From assembly GCF_001404515.1 (NCBI RefSeq), contig NZ_CXWE01000003.1:62001-126000 (forward strand): a stretch of DNA of 64,000 bases. The letters are read 5' to 3'. This document shows positions 43,858 through 53,091 of this stretch, in pieces. This stretch comes from Roseibium album. GTDB taxonomy: Bacteria; Pseudomonadota; Alphaproteobacteria; Rhizobiales; Stappiaceae. Below the pieces are notes generated by a model, which was given only the letters and a program-made list of their open reading frames with translations, did not search any database and had not been told where the DNA came from. Made by a program: the position numbers and the translations under genes. Every line of letters starts with the position of its first letter. The first letter of the stretch is position 1.

Positions 43858-44871
43858 TCACGCCAATATGGCTTCGATTTTCGAAAGCGTTGTCGCATTT
43901 ACGTCAACTCCATGACCTCGGGCCGACAAACGCTTGGTTCTGCGGCCATCGCCCGGCAGATGTGCACCGTCCTGAAAACGGATCGCCTCCACGAGCTCGG
44001 CAACAGTGGACGCGAAGTTACCGCCAGCGGTTGCAGCCGGATCAATCGCGATGAAGCACTGACCGGTTCTGGGTGGGCCACCGGAGGTTCCCGAAAACGG
44101 CGAAGCGTTTATTCCCAGCGTCGCGCCGGTGAGTGCAGCAGCCATGATTTCCGTCAGAAGCGCGATGCCAACACCCTTGTAGCCGCCGGACGGCGCCATC
44201 GACCCCTTGAGGCCGACATTCGGGTCGGTTGTCGGATTGCCCTCGGCGTCGAGCGCCCAGCCGATCGGGATCGGCTTGCCTTCCCGTGCGTGTTTCATCA
44301 CTTCGCTTTTCGCGATCGTGCTGGCGCTCTGGTCGATCAGAAGGGCCGGCTGTCCATCGGAACCGGGCACAGCTACAGAAAACGGATTGGTTCCAACCAC
44401 CGGCTTTGCCCCTCCGGATGGTGCGATGGATGCCGGCGCATTCGTAAACCCAAGCCCGACCAGTCCCTCCTGCGCCAGACGATAGGTGTGGTATCCGAGG
44501 ACGCCGCAATTGTAGCTGTTCCTGATCACCAGAACCGCCAGACCCTGTTCTCGGGTCGCGGGCACAAGCGTTTCGAAACCCAGATCAATGGCAGCATGGG
44601 CAAATCCGGTCGCCGCATCGACCGCAACGACACCCGGTTTTGGTCGCGTCAGCACGGGCGTGGCCTGTCCATCGACCTTGCCGCATCGCACGTGTTCACA
44701 GTAGATCGGGATATAGGCGAGCCCGTGGCTTGCAACACCATCTGCCTCGGTTGCGGCAGTGGCCAGGGCGAGGGCGCGCGCACTTTCTTCCGACGTGCCA
44801 GCGGCAACCAGCGCGCGAAAGGACAGGTCCTCGATTTCGGCGAGTGAAAGTGTCCGGGTTTCGGTCATCAT
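43858..44871 (-). CDS. Ldh_2-family NAD(P)-dependent oxidoreductase with altered active site
   Basis: 337 residues of the malate/L-lactate (YlbC/DpkA) dehydrogenase fold, which also includes cyclic-imine reductases. The usual SHGxxR reads SHGLAYIP (residues 48-55): the substrate-carboxylate arginine is tyrosine. The usual NSxHFG reads NSYNCG (118-123), with histidine lost. APSGG and GYKGVGIALLTEIMA remain. Starts 9 bp after the DUF3726 stop with AAAGG upstream; an alternative ATG is one codon in. The changes point to a substrate other than a simple 2-hydroxy acid, such as a ring or imine. Confidence 0.83.
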   Translation of the reverse strand: MMTETRTLSLAEIEDLSFRALVAAGTSEESARALALATAATEADGVASHGLAYIPIYCEHVRCGKVDGQATPVLTRPKPGVVAVDAATGFAHAAIDLGFETLVPATREQGLAVLVIRNSYNCGVLGYHTYRLAQEGLVGLGFTNAPASIAPSGGAKPVVGTNPFSVAVPGSDGQPALLIDQSASTIAKSEVMKHAREGKPIPIGWALDAEGNPTTDPNVGLKGSMAPSGGYKGVGIALLTEIMAAALTGATLGINASPFSGTSGGPPRTGQCFIAIDPAATAGGNFASTVAELVEAIRFQDGAHLPGDGRRTKRLSARGHGVDVNATTLSKIEAILA

Positions 44872-44880
44872 GACACCTTT

Positions 44881-45507
44881 TCAGTCATTGTCGGATAGCC
44901 CGGCACCTGCGCCCAAAAGGCGTGATTCATCGGTCGCCGGGGCGTAAGTGCGATAGGCATACTCATTGAGTCTGGCCCAGTTGTCGGGATCGGGTGTCGC
45001 TCTGCTCTTGCTGCGGCAGCGTGCGGCAAGTTCTCCGCCGGTTCGAACCGTCAGTTCTTCCGCCTGAGCTGGAATACCGTCGGGGCAGCTCAGGGCAACC
45101 CCGTCGGTGATCGCGAGCTGACCGTCGATGTCGACAGTCACGCAGCATTTGTGGAAACGGGCAGCATTCGCCGCAAACGGCAGGATCACCAACGGAGCGG
45201 CAACCTGGCGCATGCGGATGGCATCCTTTGCCAGTTGATGCGCACAGTCGGAAAGGTAGGCGCCCGCAACCAGCGGGCACAGCTCGCCATCGGCGCGCCA
45301 TTCGCCTTCCTGGCCTGTCGGTGCATGATCTGCCGAGACAGCCAGCCGCCGATCCAGCAAACCTGCAAGAATTGTCACACCGTCTTGCCCGTTTGCGCAA
45401 AGCCAGCGGGTGGCTTTGGCAGCTTCTTCGGCGCACCCCCAGGAGTACCCCGCTCCCCTTGCTGCCCGCTTCGAAGCTGCCTCGATTTCATTGAGGGAAT
45501 AGCTCAT
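44881..45507 (-). CDS. DUF3726-domain protein
   Basis: 208 residues from the ATG at 45507, which overlaps the upstream stop (ATGA); the frame continues upstream without a better site. It begins SYSLNEIEAASKRAARGAGY and contains GYSWGCAEEAAKATRWL and HKCCVTVDIDG, with several cysteines. DUF3726 proteins of marine alphaproteobacteria occur beside dehydrogenases as here; their activity is not known to me. Fourth gene of the coupled operon. Confidence 0.75.
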   Translation of the reverse strand: MSYSLNEIEAASKRAARGAGYSWGCAEEAAKATRWLCANGQDGVTILAGLLDRRLAVSADHAPTGQEGEWRADGELCPLVAGAYLSDCAHQLAKDAIRMRQVAAPLVILPFAANAARFHKCCVTVDIDGQLAITDGVALSCPDGIPAQAEELTVRTGGELAARCRSKSRATPDPDNWARLNEYAYRTYAPATDESRLLGAGAGLSDND

Positions 45508-47189
45508 CCGGCGATCTCCGGATAAATCCACAAATCGGCGGTTTCCGGTGAAAGGTCTTCAGGATACGGTGCCCCGGCATACATGCAGATTCTCACCCAC
45601 CGGTCCGAGCGCGGATCAAAATGGGTTGCCCCGAAGAAAGACAGTTTCGCCCGTAACATGTCGATGGGCATGACCGTGGCGCTGATCGTGTTGTCGCGTA
45701 TCTCGCCATACGGCGCGGCCCGGCTCATTTGCGCCCTGCGGATGGTGTGCCGGTGCTCGGGATGGTTCAGCAGAAAACGGGCGATCGGTTCCGTGGCATC
45801 CCACGCTTTCAGTGCGGCAAATGCCTTCGCGGCATCACGTGCCGGCGCCAGGGGCTGCTCATAGTCTGTGATCGGTTCCTCGAACCTTTCCCCCATGCGA
45901 GGTTCAAGCTTTTCCTCCGAAACGTACCAGGCCCTTGCGCAATTGGTCGGGTCGGTCCAGTCAAGTTCGAATGCCCAGCCGAAACCGTCTTCCAGCAGCG
46001 CTCGAACATCGCCGACCTTCATTGACCCATCAATTCTGAAAGCGTCTGAATTGCTGTCTGCCATGCAACAGGTCAATTGATCGACGAGTTCGCCATAGGG
46101 CTCCAGAACAAGGGAAGCGACAAATTCCTGCCCTTCCTCGCTGAGCGATACCTCCGACCATTCCACGAGCTTGTTCCAGGGGTAGTCATTGCCCAGATCG
46201 GCGTCGTCGAGATAGTGCGAAAGCTTTTGCAGATCGGATTTCAATTGCCCCAGCTTGGCGAGCTGAACCGGGTGTTCAGAACGCCATTGATCGACGGAAA
46301 CGGTGGTCCGTTTCAGAACATTCCTGAAGGTCTCGATGTCTTCCGGCAATGCCGTCCGGACCGAGCGCACCCGTGCGATTGCTTCTTCGCGCACCATCAT
46401 CCAGTTGTTGAAAAGGACAGGGTGATTGATGATGAACGGCGCCATGCCCAACCCGGTCGAGTTACCGATTCCGAGACGACGCGCGATGATCGGGTCCAGC
46501 GAGACGGCTTGTTCGCCGCCTTTTGCATCAGCCATATGCTGCACCAGGTCCCGGACAAATGTTCGGGTCAGATAAACGGACAGCATTTCCGCCTGAAACG
46601 GCACCTGCATTTCACTGCGCGCGGCTATGATTTCCCGGTCCGCAGCACCGAATTTCCCGGACCCGTAGACAGCGGTGGTACGCATCAGGTAGCCGACCGC
46701 CGAGATTTGCGCGGGATCGGGCTGCAGGCCGGCTGCAAGACTGTCGACCACGTGGGTCCACAGCCGGACCGAGCGGTTCGCCCGTGACAGGGACAACTCG
46801 CATTCGCTGATGCGTCCGGCTTCCTGCAATGGAACGTTTTGCGACAACCGATTGATGTCCGCTTCCGTCGGAATACCGTCGAACAAGGCGAATGTGGCAT
46901 CCCACGCATCGGCGATCACCCGATCCGAGCGTTTTTCGGCAGGCAGGTCATGAGCAAAGGCGACCAGTGAATAGACCCGCTCCGGACCTTTCGCTGTATA
47001 GACCGCACGTCCGACGCCATTTTCATCGATATCGAACAAGGGGCAGGAAAATTCCCAGCCTTCACCGGCCATTCGGCGGGTCAGGACACGCATGAAACTC
47101 AGGCGGCACTGGTGCAGGGAGCCAAGACGTTTCAACCGCATTACTGTTGCGGGATCGCGTCGCGGAATTTGCGTGCCGCCCGTGTTCAC
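45504..47189 (-). CDS. unknown 561-residue soluble protein of catabolic operon
   Basis: GTG start at 47189, overlapping the M19-like gene stop by four bases (GTGA). No signal or membrane helix, and it is not recognised. The N-terminal part (VMRLKRLGSLHQCRLSFMRV; PLFDIDENGVGRAVYTAKGP) is alpha/beta and the rest largely helical. Conserved-looking histidines and cysteines are scattered. Its place inside a tightly coupled operon between an amidohydrolase-fold protein and a dehydrogenase suggests it is an enzyme of the same pathway, possibly the novel step. Confidence 0.7.
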   Translation of the reverse strand: MNTGGTQIPRRDPATVMRLKRLGSLHQCRLSFMRVLTRRMAGEGWEFSCPLFDIDENGVGRAVYTAKGPERVYSLVAFAHDLPAEKRSDRVIADAWDATFALFDGIPTEADINRLSQNVPLQEAGRISECELSLSRANRSVRLWTHVVDSLAAGLQPDPAQISAVGYLMRTTAVYGSGKFGAADREIIAARSEMQVPFQAEMLSVYLTRTFVRDLVQHMADAKGGEQAVSLDPIIARRLGIGNSTGLGMAPFIINHPVLFNNWMMVREEAIARVRSVRTALPEDIETFRNVLKRTTVSVDQWRSEHPVQLAKLGQLKSDLQKLSHYLDDADLGNDYPWNKLVEWSEVSLSEEGQEFVASLVLEPYGELVDQLTCCMADSNSDAFRIDGSMKVGDVRALLEDGFGWAFELDWTDPTNCARAWYVSEEKLEPRMGERFEEPITDYEQPLAPARDAAKAFAALKAWDATEPIARFLLNHPEHRHTIRRAQMSRAAPYGEIRDNTISATVMPIDMLRAKLSFFGATHFDPRSDRWVRICMYAGAPYPEDLSPETADLWIYPEIAG

Positions 47190-48163
47190 CGGTTTTTCCT
47201 CCCGAAGTTTTCGGCGAAGAAGCGGTACCAGTTGCCCCCCATGATACCGGAAATCTCGTCCTGGTTCATGCCGACGGAACGCAGTCCGTTCTCGATATTG
47301 CCGAAATCACGGTTGTCGCCGAACCAGTCAGGCATTGGCGGAAAACCGGGGTTTTTCGCCGAGCCCTCGCCATAATCGATTTCCTTGGTCCAGCGGCCGA
47401 CCCGCATCCACTCCACGACACTATCCGGCTGGTCCTGGCAGAGGTCGGTACCGATGCCCAGATGCTGCGCGCCGTATTTGTCGGCGGTTCGAGCGATCAT
47501 CTCGCAAAAGCTCTGCAGCGTGCAGTCGGACTTGTCCTTCAGGTGATGCGGGTAAACCGAAAATCCAAGCATGCCACCATTCTCGGTGACTGCGCGTATG
47601 ACGGAGTCCCGTTTGTTTCGAAGCGCCGGAGCCCATTCATGGGGATTGGCATGCGTAACGGCGATCGGTCGTTCAGACAGGTCCGCGGCTTCGATTGTCG
47701 ACCGGTCGGCCGAATGACTCATGTCGACGACCAGCCCGACGCGGTTCATCTCCTTGATGACCTCGCGGCCCATACGGGTAACGCCGGTGTCTTCGCTTTC
47801 ATAGCAGCCTGTCGCCAGCAGCGACTGGTTGTTATAGGTCAGCTGCATGAACCTGGCGCCCAGCGTGTGCACGATCTCGACCAGCCCGATGTCATCTTCA
47901 ATCGGAGACGGGTTTTGAAATCCGAAAAAGATCGCAGTCCGGTCCGTCCGGCGCGCCTCGTCGATATCAGCTGCCCACTCTCCCTTCATGATCAGGTCGG
48001 GATACAGTTCGAACCAGCGATTCCATTTTTCGAAATTCAGGACGGTTTCACGGAAGTTCTCGTGATAGGCGATCGTGACGTGAACCGCGTCCACGCCACC
48101 TTCGCGCAGTTGCCGGAAAATCTTTTCCGACCAGTTGGCATATTGCAGCCCGTCGATCCGCAT
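47186..48163 (-). CDS. M19 (renal dipeptidase-like) protein lacking part of the metal site
   Basis: 325 residues of the amidohydrolase-type M19 fold. The family's DGHNDLPW reads DGLQYANW (residues 4-11), losing the His and Asp ligands; the bridging Glu of the GVEG segment is Gln83 in FFGFQNP; the substrate-site His is Tyr110 in LTYNNQ. His150 (VDMSHSADRS), His171 (VTHANPH) and the late Asp (GTDLCQD) remain. A binuclear zinc peptidase is therefore unlikely; a mononuclear hydrolase or ring-opening role fits better. Its ATG overlaps the aldehyde dehydrogenase stop by one base. Confidence 0.82.
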   Translation of the reverse strand: MRIDGLQYANWSEKIFRQLREGGVDAVHVTIAYHENFRETVLNFEKWNRWFELYPDLIMKGEWAADIDEARRTDRTAIFFGFQNPSPIEDDIGLVEIVHTLGARFMQLTYNNQSLLATGCYESEDTGVTRMGREVIKEMNRVGLVVDMSHSADRSTIEAADLSERPIAVTHANPHEWAPALRNKRDSVIRAVTENGGMLGFSVYPHHLKDKSDCTLQSFCEMIARTADKYGAQHLGIGTDLCQDQPDSVVEWMRVGRWTKEIDYGEGSAKNPGFPPMPDWFGDNRDFGNIENGLRSVGMNQDEISGIMGGNWYRFFAENFGRKNR

Positions 48164-49608
48164 CAGTCCGGGCTCCCGGCGCTGATATAGGCGGTTTTGA
48201 CGGTCGTGTAGAACTCGGCCGCCGCCTTGCCCTGTTCACGCGGTCCATACGAACTGTCGCCGCGACCACCGAACGGAACGTGATAGTCTGTGCCTGCTGT
48301 TGGCAGGTTGATGGTGACGACCCCGGTTCGTGCATTGCGGCGGAAGTGATTGGCCCTGGCAAGGCTCTTCGTGACGATCCCGGATGTCAGGCCGAAATTG
48401 GTGTCATTGACGGTCGCAAGCGCCTCATCGTAACTCCCGACCTTGATGACGCAGGTGAGCGGCGCGAACATCTCTTCACGGTTGATACGCATGCCGTTGG
48501 TGGTGTTGAGAAACACCCCCGGGGACATGTAGAAACCTTCGTGCGGCCGTTCGAGACGCTTGCCGCCGCAAGCCAGCTCGGCGCCCTCGGACTTGCCCAA
48601 TTCCACGTAGGAGAGGTTTTCCTGAAGTTGCTCCGCACTGACTACCGGGCCCATCTGGGTGCCCTTTTCAAGCGCGTGACCGACCTTCATGGCCTCGGCC
48701 CCGGCAACCAGCTTGTCGACAAAGGCATCATGCACGCTTTCGTGGACAATCAGTCTGGAGGAGGCGGTACATTTTTGACCCGTTCCACCGAAAGCGCCTC
48801 CAAGGGCCAGGGTAGCTGCAAGATCCAGATCAGCGTCGTCCAGAACAGCCAGCGCGTTCTTGGAACCCATCTCCATCTGAACCTTGGTCAGGTTCTGGAT
48901 TGCAGCTGAAGCAATCCCCTTGCCGACCGGGACAGAGCCGGTGAAGGTGATGGCATTCACTTTCGGGCTTTCCACCAGACGCTGACCAATGGACCGGCCA
49001 GCGCCCATCACAAGGCTGAACAGTCCTTTTGGAATATCCTGCTTCTCGATGATTTCCGTCAGCGCGACCGCCGATGCCGGGGTCATGTTGGCGGGTTTCC
49101 AGACGACGGCATTTCCATAGCAAAGCGCGGGTGCAATCTTCCAGGAAGCCGTAGCGGTCGGGAAATTCCAGGGAGAGATGACCGCAACGACACCGACCGG
49201 CTCGCGGCGCACGTCGACCTCAATACCGTCCCTTACGCTGTCGGCATTTTCACCGATCTGGCGAAGGCATTCGGCCGCATAGTAGGTAAAGAACTGACCG
49301 GCGCGGTAGACTTCGCCTTTGCCTTCCGCGAAAGGCTTGCCTTCCTCTCGCGACAGCAATGTGCCGAGTTCTTCGGCACGCGCCATGAGTTCGTTGCCGA
49401 TGTTCATCAACACAGCCTGCTTCCGCTCCAGGCCATAGGCAGACCATTCGGTTTGCGCTAACCGGGCACGATCCAGCGTAGTGTCGAGTTGGTCCGGACC
49501 TGCCTGCGCGAACATCCCGATCAGGTCGCTCAGGTCGGAAGGATTGCGGTTTTCGATCTCGTTTTCGCCGGCCAGCCATTCGCCGGCAATCAGGTTCAAT
49601 TTCGTCAC
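48163..49608 (-). CDS. NAD(P)-dependent aldehyde dehydrogenase (semialdehyde type)
   Basis: 481 residues from GTG at 49608 (VTKLNLIAGEW); the frame extends to a TTG at 49680 but the added part is not family-like. SPWNFPTATASWKIAPALCY, catalytic Glu in VQMEMGSKNALAV and nucleophile Cys in GGTGQKCTASSRL are intact; the last is typical of ketoglutaric-semialdehyde-type enzymes. First gene of the operon (ALDH, M19-like, 561-residue protein, DUF3726, Ldh_2), so the pathway probably yields a carboxylate from a semialdehyde intermediate. Divergent from lysR. Confidence 0.9.
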   Translation of the reverse strand: MTKLNLIAGEWLAGENEIENRNPSDLSDLIGMFAQAGPDQLDTTLDRARLAQTEWSAYGLERKQAVLMNIGNELMARAEELGTLLSREEGKPFAEGKGEVYRAGQFFTYYAAECLRQIGENADSVRDGIEVDVRREPVGVVAVISPWNFPTATASWKIAPALCYGNAVVWKPANMTPASAVALTEIIEKQDIPKGLFSLVMGAGRSIGQRLVESPKVNAITFTGSVPVGKGIASAAIQNLTKVQMEMGSKNALAVLDDADLDLAATLALGGAFGGTGQKCTASSRLIVHESVHDAFVDKLVAGAEAMKVGHALEKGTQMGPVVSAEQLQENLSYVELGKSEGAELACGGKRLERPHEGFYMSPGVFLNTTNGMRINREEMFAPLTCVIKVGSYDEALATVNDTNFGLTSGIVTKSLARANHFRRNARTGVVTINLPTAGTDYHVPFGGRGDSSYGPREQGKAAAEFYTTVKTAYISAGSPD

Positions 49609-49695
49609 AACAGGTTCCAGGTCCAAAGAATTCAGAATGGAAACAGGATGGACACCAATCACAATATCAGTCAAACTCAATAAACTTAACTCTAT

Positions 49696-49710
49696 TTCAG
49701 AAAAACTGAA
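49696..49710. promoter_or_regulatory. LysR-type palindromic operator
   Basis: TTCAGAAAAACTGAA is a perfect 5-5-5 palindrome containing the T-N11-A LysR half-site pattern. It ends two bases before the lysR start codon and lies about 90 bp upstream of the divergent aldehyde dehydrogenase, suitable for autorepression and control of the operon. Confidence 0.55.
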
Positions 49711-49712
49711 GA

Positions 49713-50585
49713 ATGGCCGTCAAGATTGAAATGCTCCGGTGCTTTTGCACGGTGGCCCAGACAGGCAGTCTTGTTGAAGCTGCAGACCGACTCGGACGCA
49801 CTCAGTCTGCGGTTTCAATGACGCTCAAGCAGCTTGAAGATCATTTGGGCAAGAGACTGTTCGAAGGTGAGCGCAAAAACCGGCTGTCACCTCTGGGAGA
49901 ACAGGTGTTTGAATTGGCACTCAAACAGGTGCGCCAGTTCGATCAGGCAGTACAGAGCATAGAAGCAGCCGCGAATGCCGTTCAGGGACTGATCCGGATT
50001 GTGTCCGTACCATCAGTCGCCGCCCTGCTGTTTCCGCTCGTTCTCGAACACATGACCCGTAAATTTCCCGGCCTGAAGGTCGAACTCAGGGATACCGACA
50101 CACAACAGGTGCTGGACGCCATGACGCAAGGCAAGGCCGACATCGGAATTGCGTCGGGGTATCACCCGTTGAACGGTATCAAGGCCGTCCCGCTCTTTGA
50201 AGACCAGTTTGGTCTTGTCAGCGCTGCCGATCATCCGTTGATGCTGAAGGCCGAGCCATTGACGATTGCCGATGTCGTCGCCGCTCCGTTCGTCGCAAAT
50301 GCCCTGTGTGAACTGATTAGAACACCCCGGTTCCTGACCGCTGTGGCAAATACCGACGTAACCATCCACAACACACATTCACTGATCACGATGGTCAGAA
50401 CCGGTGCCTGGGTTACCGTCCTGCCTCAAACGGTCGCGCGCTTCATTCCTGAATCGACCGCGTTTCGCGAAATTTCGGACCTGCCGGACAAACGGGAAGT
50501 TTTTCTCTACATCCGGGAACGTTCGCGGTTCAGGGAACTGACAGAAGAGTGCAGCAATTTCATCTTGAGAACCGAATTGCTCTGA
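49713..50585 (+). CDS. LysR-family regulator of the adjacent catabolic operon
   Basis: 290 residues: winged helix-turn-helix at 5-62 (TGSLVEAADRLGRTQSAVSM) and a periplasmic-binding-protein-like effector domain (about 90-285). Divergent from the ALDH-to-Ldh operon with about 100 bp between, the classical arrangement for a LysR activator of neighbouring genes. The ribosome site is weak (GAAG) and overlaps the palindrome at 49696-49710. Confidence 0.9.
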   Translation: MAVKIEMLRCFCTVAQTGSLVEAADRLGRTQSAVSMTLKQLEDHLGKRLFEGERKNRLSPLGEQVFELALKQVRQFDQAVQSIEAAANAVQGLIRIVSVPSVAALLFPLVLEHMTRKFPGLKVELRDTDTQQVLDAMTQGKADIGIASGYHPLNGIKAVPLFEDQFGLVSAADHPLMLKAEPLTIADVVAAPFVANALCELIRTPRFLTAVANTDVTIHNTHSLITMVRTGAWVTVLPQTVARFIPESTAFREISDLPDKREVFLYIRERSRFRELTEECSNFILRTELL

Positions 50586-50681
50586 GAACCAAAAGACGCG
50601 ACCCGCGATTTGCGAAATTCTGCGCAGATCATACAGAATGTACGCGTTTCCGTCTCCTGGTCGTTGTGTGAATACGAGGCG

Positions 50682-52574
50682 TCAAGCCGCGGCAACGTCG
50701 CTCAGGAAAACCCTGATTTCCGTTCGCAGATCCTCTGTACTCTTCACAACTTCGCTTGTCCGGCTACCCATGTCTGCGGCAGCCGAGCTCGATTGCTGCG
50801 CAATTTCCTTCACCTGGTCCATGTCCCCCACGACAGACCGGGTCTGGTCCGCTGCTTCCAGAACATTGCCCTTGATGGCGTCGGTAGACTGTCGCCGGTT
50901 TTCAAGATCCTCGGCAATCTGCGTGGTGCATCCGGTCACTTCGCCGATATCGGCGATAATTTTTTCAATTGCCTCCACGACGCGACCCGTCCGCTCCTGA
51001 ACCAGTACGACCTGGCCGGTGATCTGTTCGGTGGCCGACGCGGTCTGACCGGCAAGCGTCTTGACTTCACCGGCAACAACTTCGAAGCCCTTGCCCGCGT
51101 CGCCCGCGCGGGCCGCCTCGATCGTGGCATTGAGCGCCAGGAGATTGGTCTGATCTGCAATTGCACTGATTAGGGACACGATCTCCCCGATCGACCTGGA
51201 TATTTCCGCCAGGCTTTCGATCTCGGCATTTGCAGTCGCCGCATTCTGATTTGCCGCCTGCGCGATGTCAGTGGCCTCCTGCGCGCGCCTGCTGATGGCA
51301 GTTATGTCGTTTGCCAGGATTTCAGAGGCTTCTGCAACGGCGTCAACATTTTCCGATGCGCCGGACGATGCGACGGCGGTGTCCTGCGCGCATTTATCGG
51401 CATTCTGGGCAATGTCTTCCAGGGATCCGGAGGTGTTTTTCATGTGTGCAAGGGCCCCGTCGACTTCTGCAAGCAGGTCCGTCATGCGGCATCTGAAACC
51501 TTCGATCAGATCGTCGACCCGTTCCTGTCGTTCGGCAGCGGCCTGTCCCTCGAGCTGCTGCCTCTCGCGTGTCAGTTCGATCGTGCGATCGCGATAATAT
51601 CCAACCGCCCGGGCGATATCCGAAATCTCGGTGTGGCCGTAAGAAAAAGGCAGGTCGGTTTCCAGACCGTCGGAATCCGCAAGCTTCCGGATGCCGCAGT
51701 TCAAGGAATGGATGCAATAAAGGATCGATTTGCTGAAGTGCCAGGCAACGGCAAATGCAAACGCAAAGACAATACCGAGGGCCCCGGCAACTCCCCACAT
51801 CCGGGTCTTGGCTTCTGTGACCATTGCCTGAAGCCGTGTTTCAAGATCCGCCAAACTGACCTGCTGCAGGTCGTTCATGGCAGCAAGAAAGGCACCGAAA
51901 CGATCTTGCAAAGGGGTCAGATCAAGCGCCGTGCCGTCTGCGCCCTGCCCGACGTCGCGGGCAACGCTTGCAAGTTCTCCCTGGAAACCGCCATTCGCCT
52001 GCCGGAAAGCCTTCCCTGCCTTGCCGAATGGCGTTTCATCACCTTCTGCTCCTTCATGCATTTCTGTTCTGGTCAGGCTGCTGATCTGGTCCGCGAGTAC
52101 TTTGAACTGACCGGCGCCAACAAGAACCGACATCGTGTCGGAATGGCTGAGTTCGGTCTTAGCGGCAACATTTTCGCTGTTGCGGACAACGGCACTGACC
52201 CGAACCACAAGATCCGAAAGTTGTCCCGAGACGAGTTCTGCAAGGAGGTTCGCTTCCTGAGACCGGTTCGCACGAACGCCGGACTTGTCACCAATGCAAT
52301 TGATCAGTCGATTGGCCTGGGTGAGCTTCTTCGCAGGTGTTTTTGCCTGCTCATCGGGAGCGCAGGCGGGATAGGCAGCCAATACGTCGTTCGGCAAGGT
52401 GCCATCCGCCATCACGGCATCGGCCCACACAGCCTGAAGAGCTGGAAGGCCCTCAAGTTTTGCACTGTCACGCGCCAGGTCCTTGTAGGCCGATTGGATA
52501 ATCCAGCCCGCACAGGCGACAATCGGCACCGTCAGAACGATCACCAGGATGAACAGTCTCTTGCGGATGGTCAA
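50682..52574 (-). CDS. methyl-accepting chemotaxis protein
   Basis: 630 residues. One membrane helix at 7-29, a periplasmic helical sensor domain (about 30-255) with a cysteine pair ([16 protein letters not shown]), a second helix (about 258-280), HAMP-like linker, then a signalling domain with the hairpin-tip [36 protein letters not shown]. It controls the CheA kinase in response to an unknown ligand. A cytoplasmic cysteine also occurs near residue 285. The C-terminus lacks a CheR-binding pentapeptide. It is close to the catabolic operon, so sensing of the same compound is possible. Confidence 0.92.
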   Translation of the reverse strand: MTIRKRLFILVIVLTVPIVACAGWIIQSAYKDLARDSAKLEGLPALQAVWADAVMADGTLPNDVLAAYPACAPDEQAKTPAKKLTQANRLINCIGDKSGVRANRSQEANLLAELVSGQLSDLVVRVSAVVRNSENVAAKTELSHSDTMSVLVGAGQFKVLADQISSLTRTEMHEGAEGDETPFGKAGKAFRQANGGFQGELASVARDVGQGADGTALDLTPLQDRFGAFLAAMNDLQQVSLADLETRLQAMVTEAKTRMWGVAGALGIVFAFAFAVAWHFSKSILYCIHSLNCGIRKLADSDGLETDLPFSYGHTEISDIARAVGYYRDRTIELTRERQQLEGQAAAERQERVDDLIEGFRCRMTDLLAEVDGALAHMKNTSGSLEDIAQNADKCAQDTAVASSGASENVDAVAEASEILANDITAISRRAQEATDIAQAANQNAATANAEIESLAEISRSIGEIVSLISAIADQTNLLALNATIEAARAGDAGKGFEVVAGEVKTLAGQTASATEQITGQVVLVQERTGRVVEAIEKIIADIGEVTGCTTQIAEDLENRRQSTDAIKGNVLEAADQTRSVVGDMDQVKEIAQQSSSAAADMGSRTSEVVKSTEDLRTEIRVFLSDVAAA

Positions 52575-53043
52575 TGGATGTCTCCCGAATCGCTTTGGAA
52601 CGAATTGAGAGAAAACCTAGGTCGAAATTCCCAATAAATTCGAAACGGGACCACCAAATGATGAACTTCGAATCTAAATTGTTGAATTCGTTCAGTCAGT
52701 TTGGCGATTGAGTGTACTCAGGAACAGGGTCTGGCCACTTTTCCGATTTTGTGTCAGCTGCTGCGTTCTGCGACCCGGAGATTTCGCCCCCCAATTGTCC
52801 GGAAATCCCTGCTCTTCCAGTTACGACGAATTCAACAGGCCGAGGCGCATTGCTACAGGACACTTCCCGGGAGAGAGGCTCGTTCATGTGACTCACCTCT
52901 TGGGCCTGAAGGACCTGATTTTCGCGGCCATCCTCTCCGCTTGCCCCGCGAGTGGCCTGGTCATCCCTTACCAAAGGCACACTCAGGTGGCGAAACATCG
53001 GGCGGGAAATATTTTCAAAGGCCGTCTCTTGCAAACTGGTTAA
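52575..53043. other. intergenic region upstream of the chemoreceptor and ABM genes
   Basis: 469 bases between divergent genes. A 112-codon minus-strand frame (52696-53034) exists but has no ribosome site, low family-like content and odd composition, so it is not called. The end nearest 53044 becomes AT-rich and carries the operator of the next gene. Confidence 0.45.
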
Positions 53044-53076
53044 ATAGCATACTATATAATATTAATAGCTTGCTAT
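53044..53076 (+). promoter_or_regulatory. tandem palindromic operators before the ABM/cytochrome b561 genes
   Basis: ATAGCATACTAT (53044-53055) and the perfect palindrome ATAGCTTGCTAT (53065-53076) are spaced 21 bp centre to centre, two DNA turns, in an AT-rich promoter. The shape resembles MarR/SlyA-type sites. The regulator is not encoded next to it. Confidence 0.55.
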
Positions 53077-53091
53077 ATTATGGAGCGACGC

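Noticed and set aside
52696..53034. 112-codon minus-strand frame between the chemoreceptor and ABM genes
   Set aside because: No Shine-Dalgarno, atypical residue content, and it occupies an expected promoter region.
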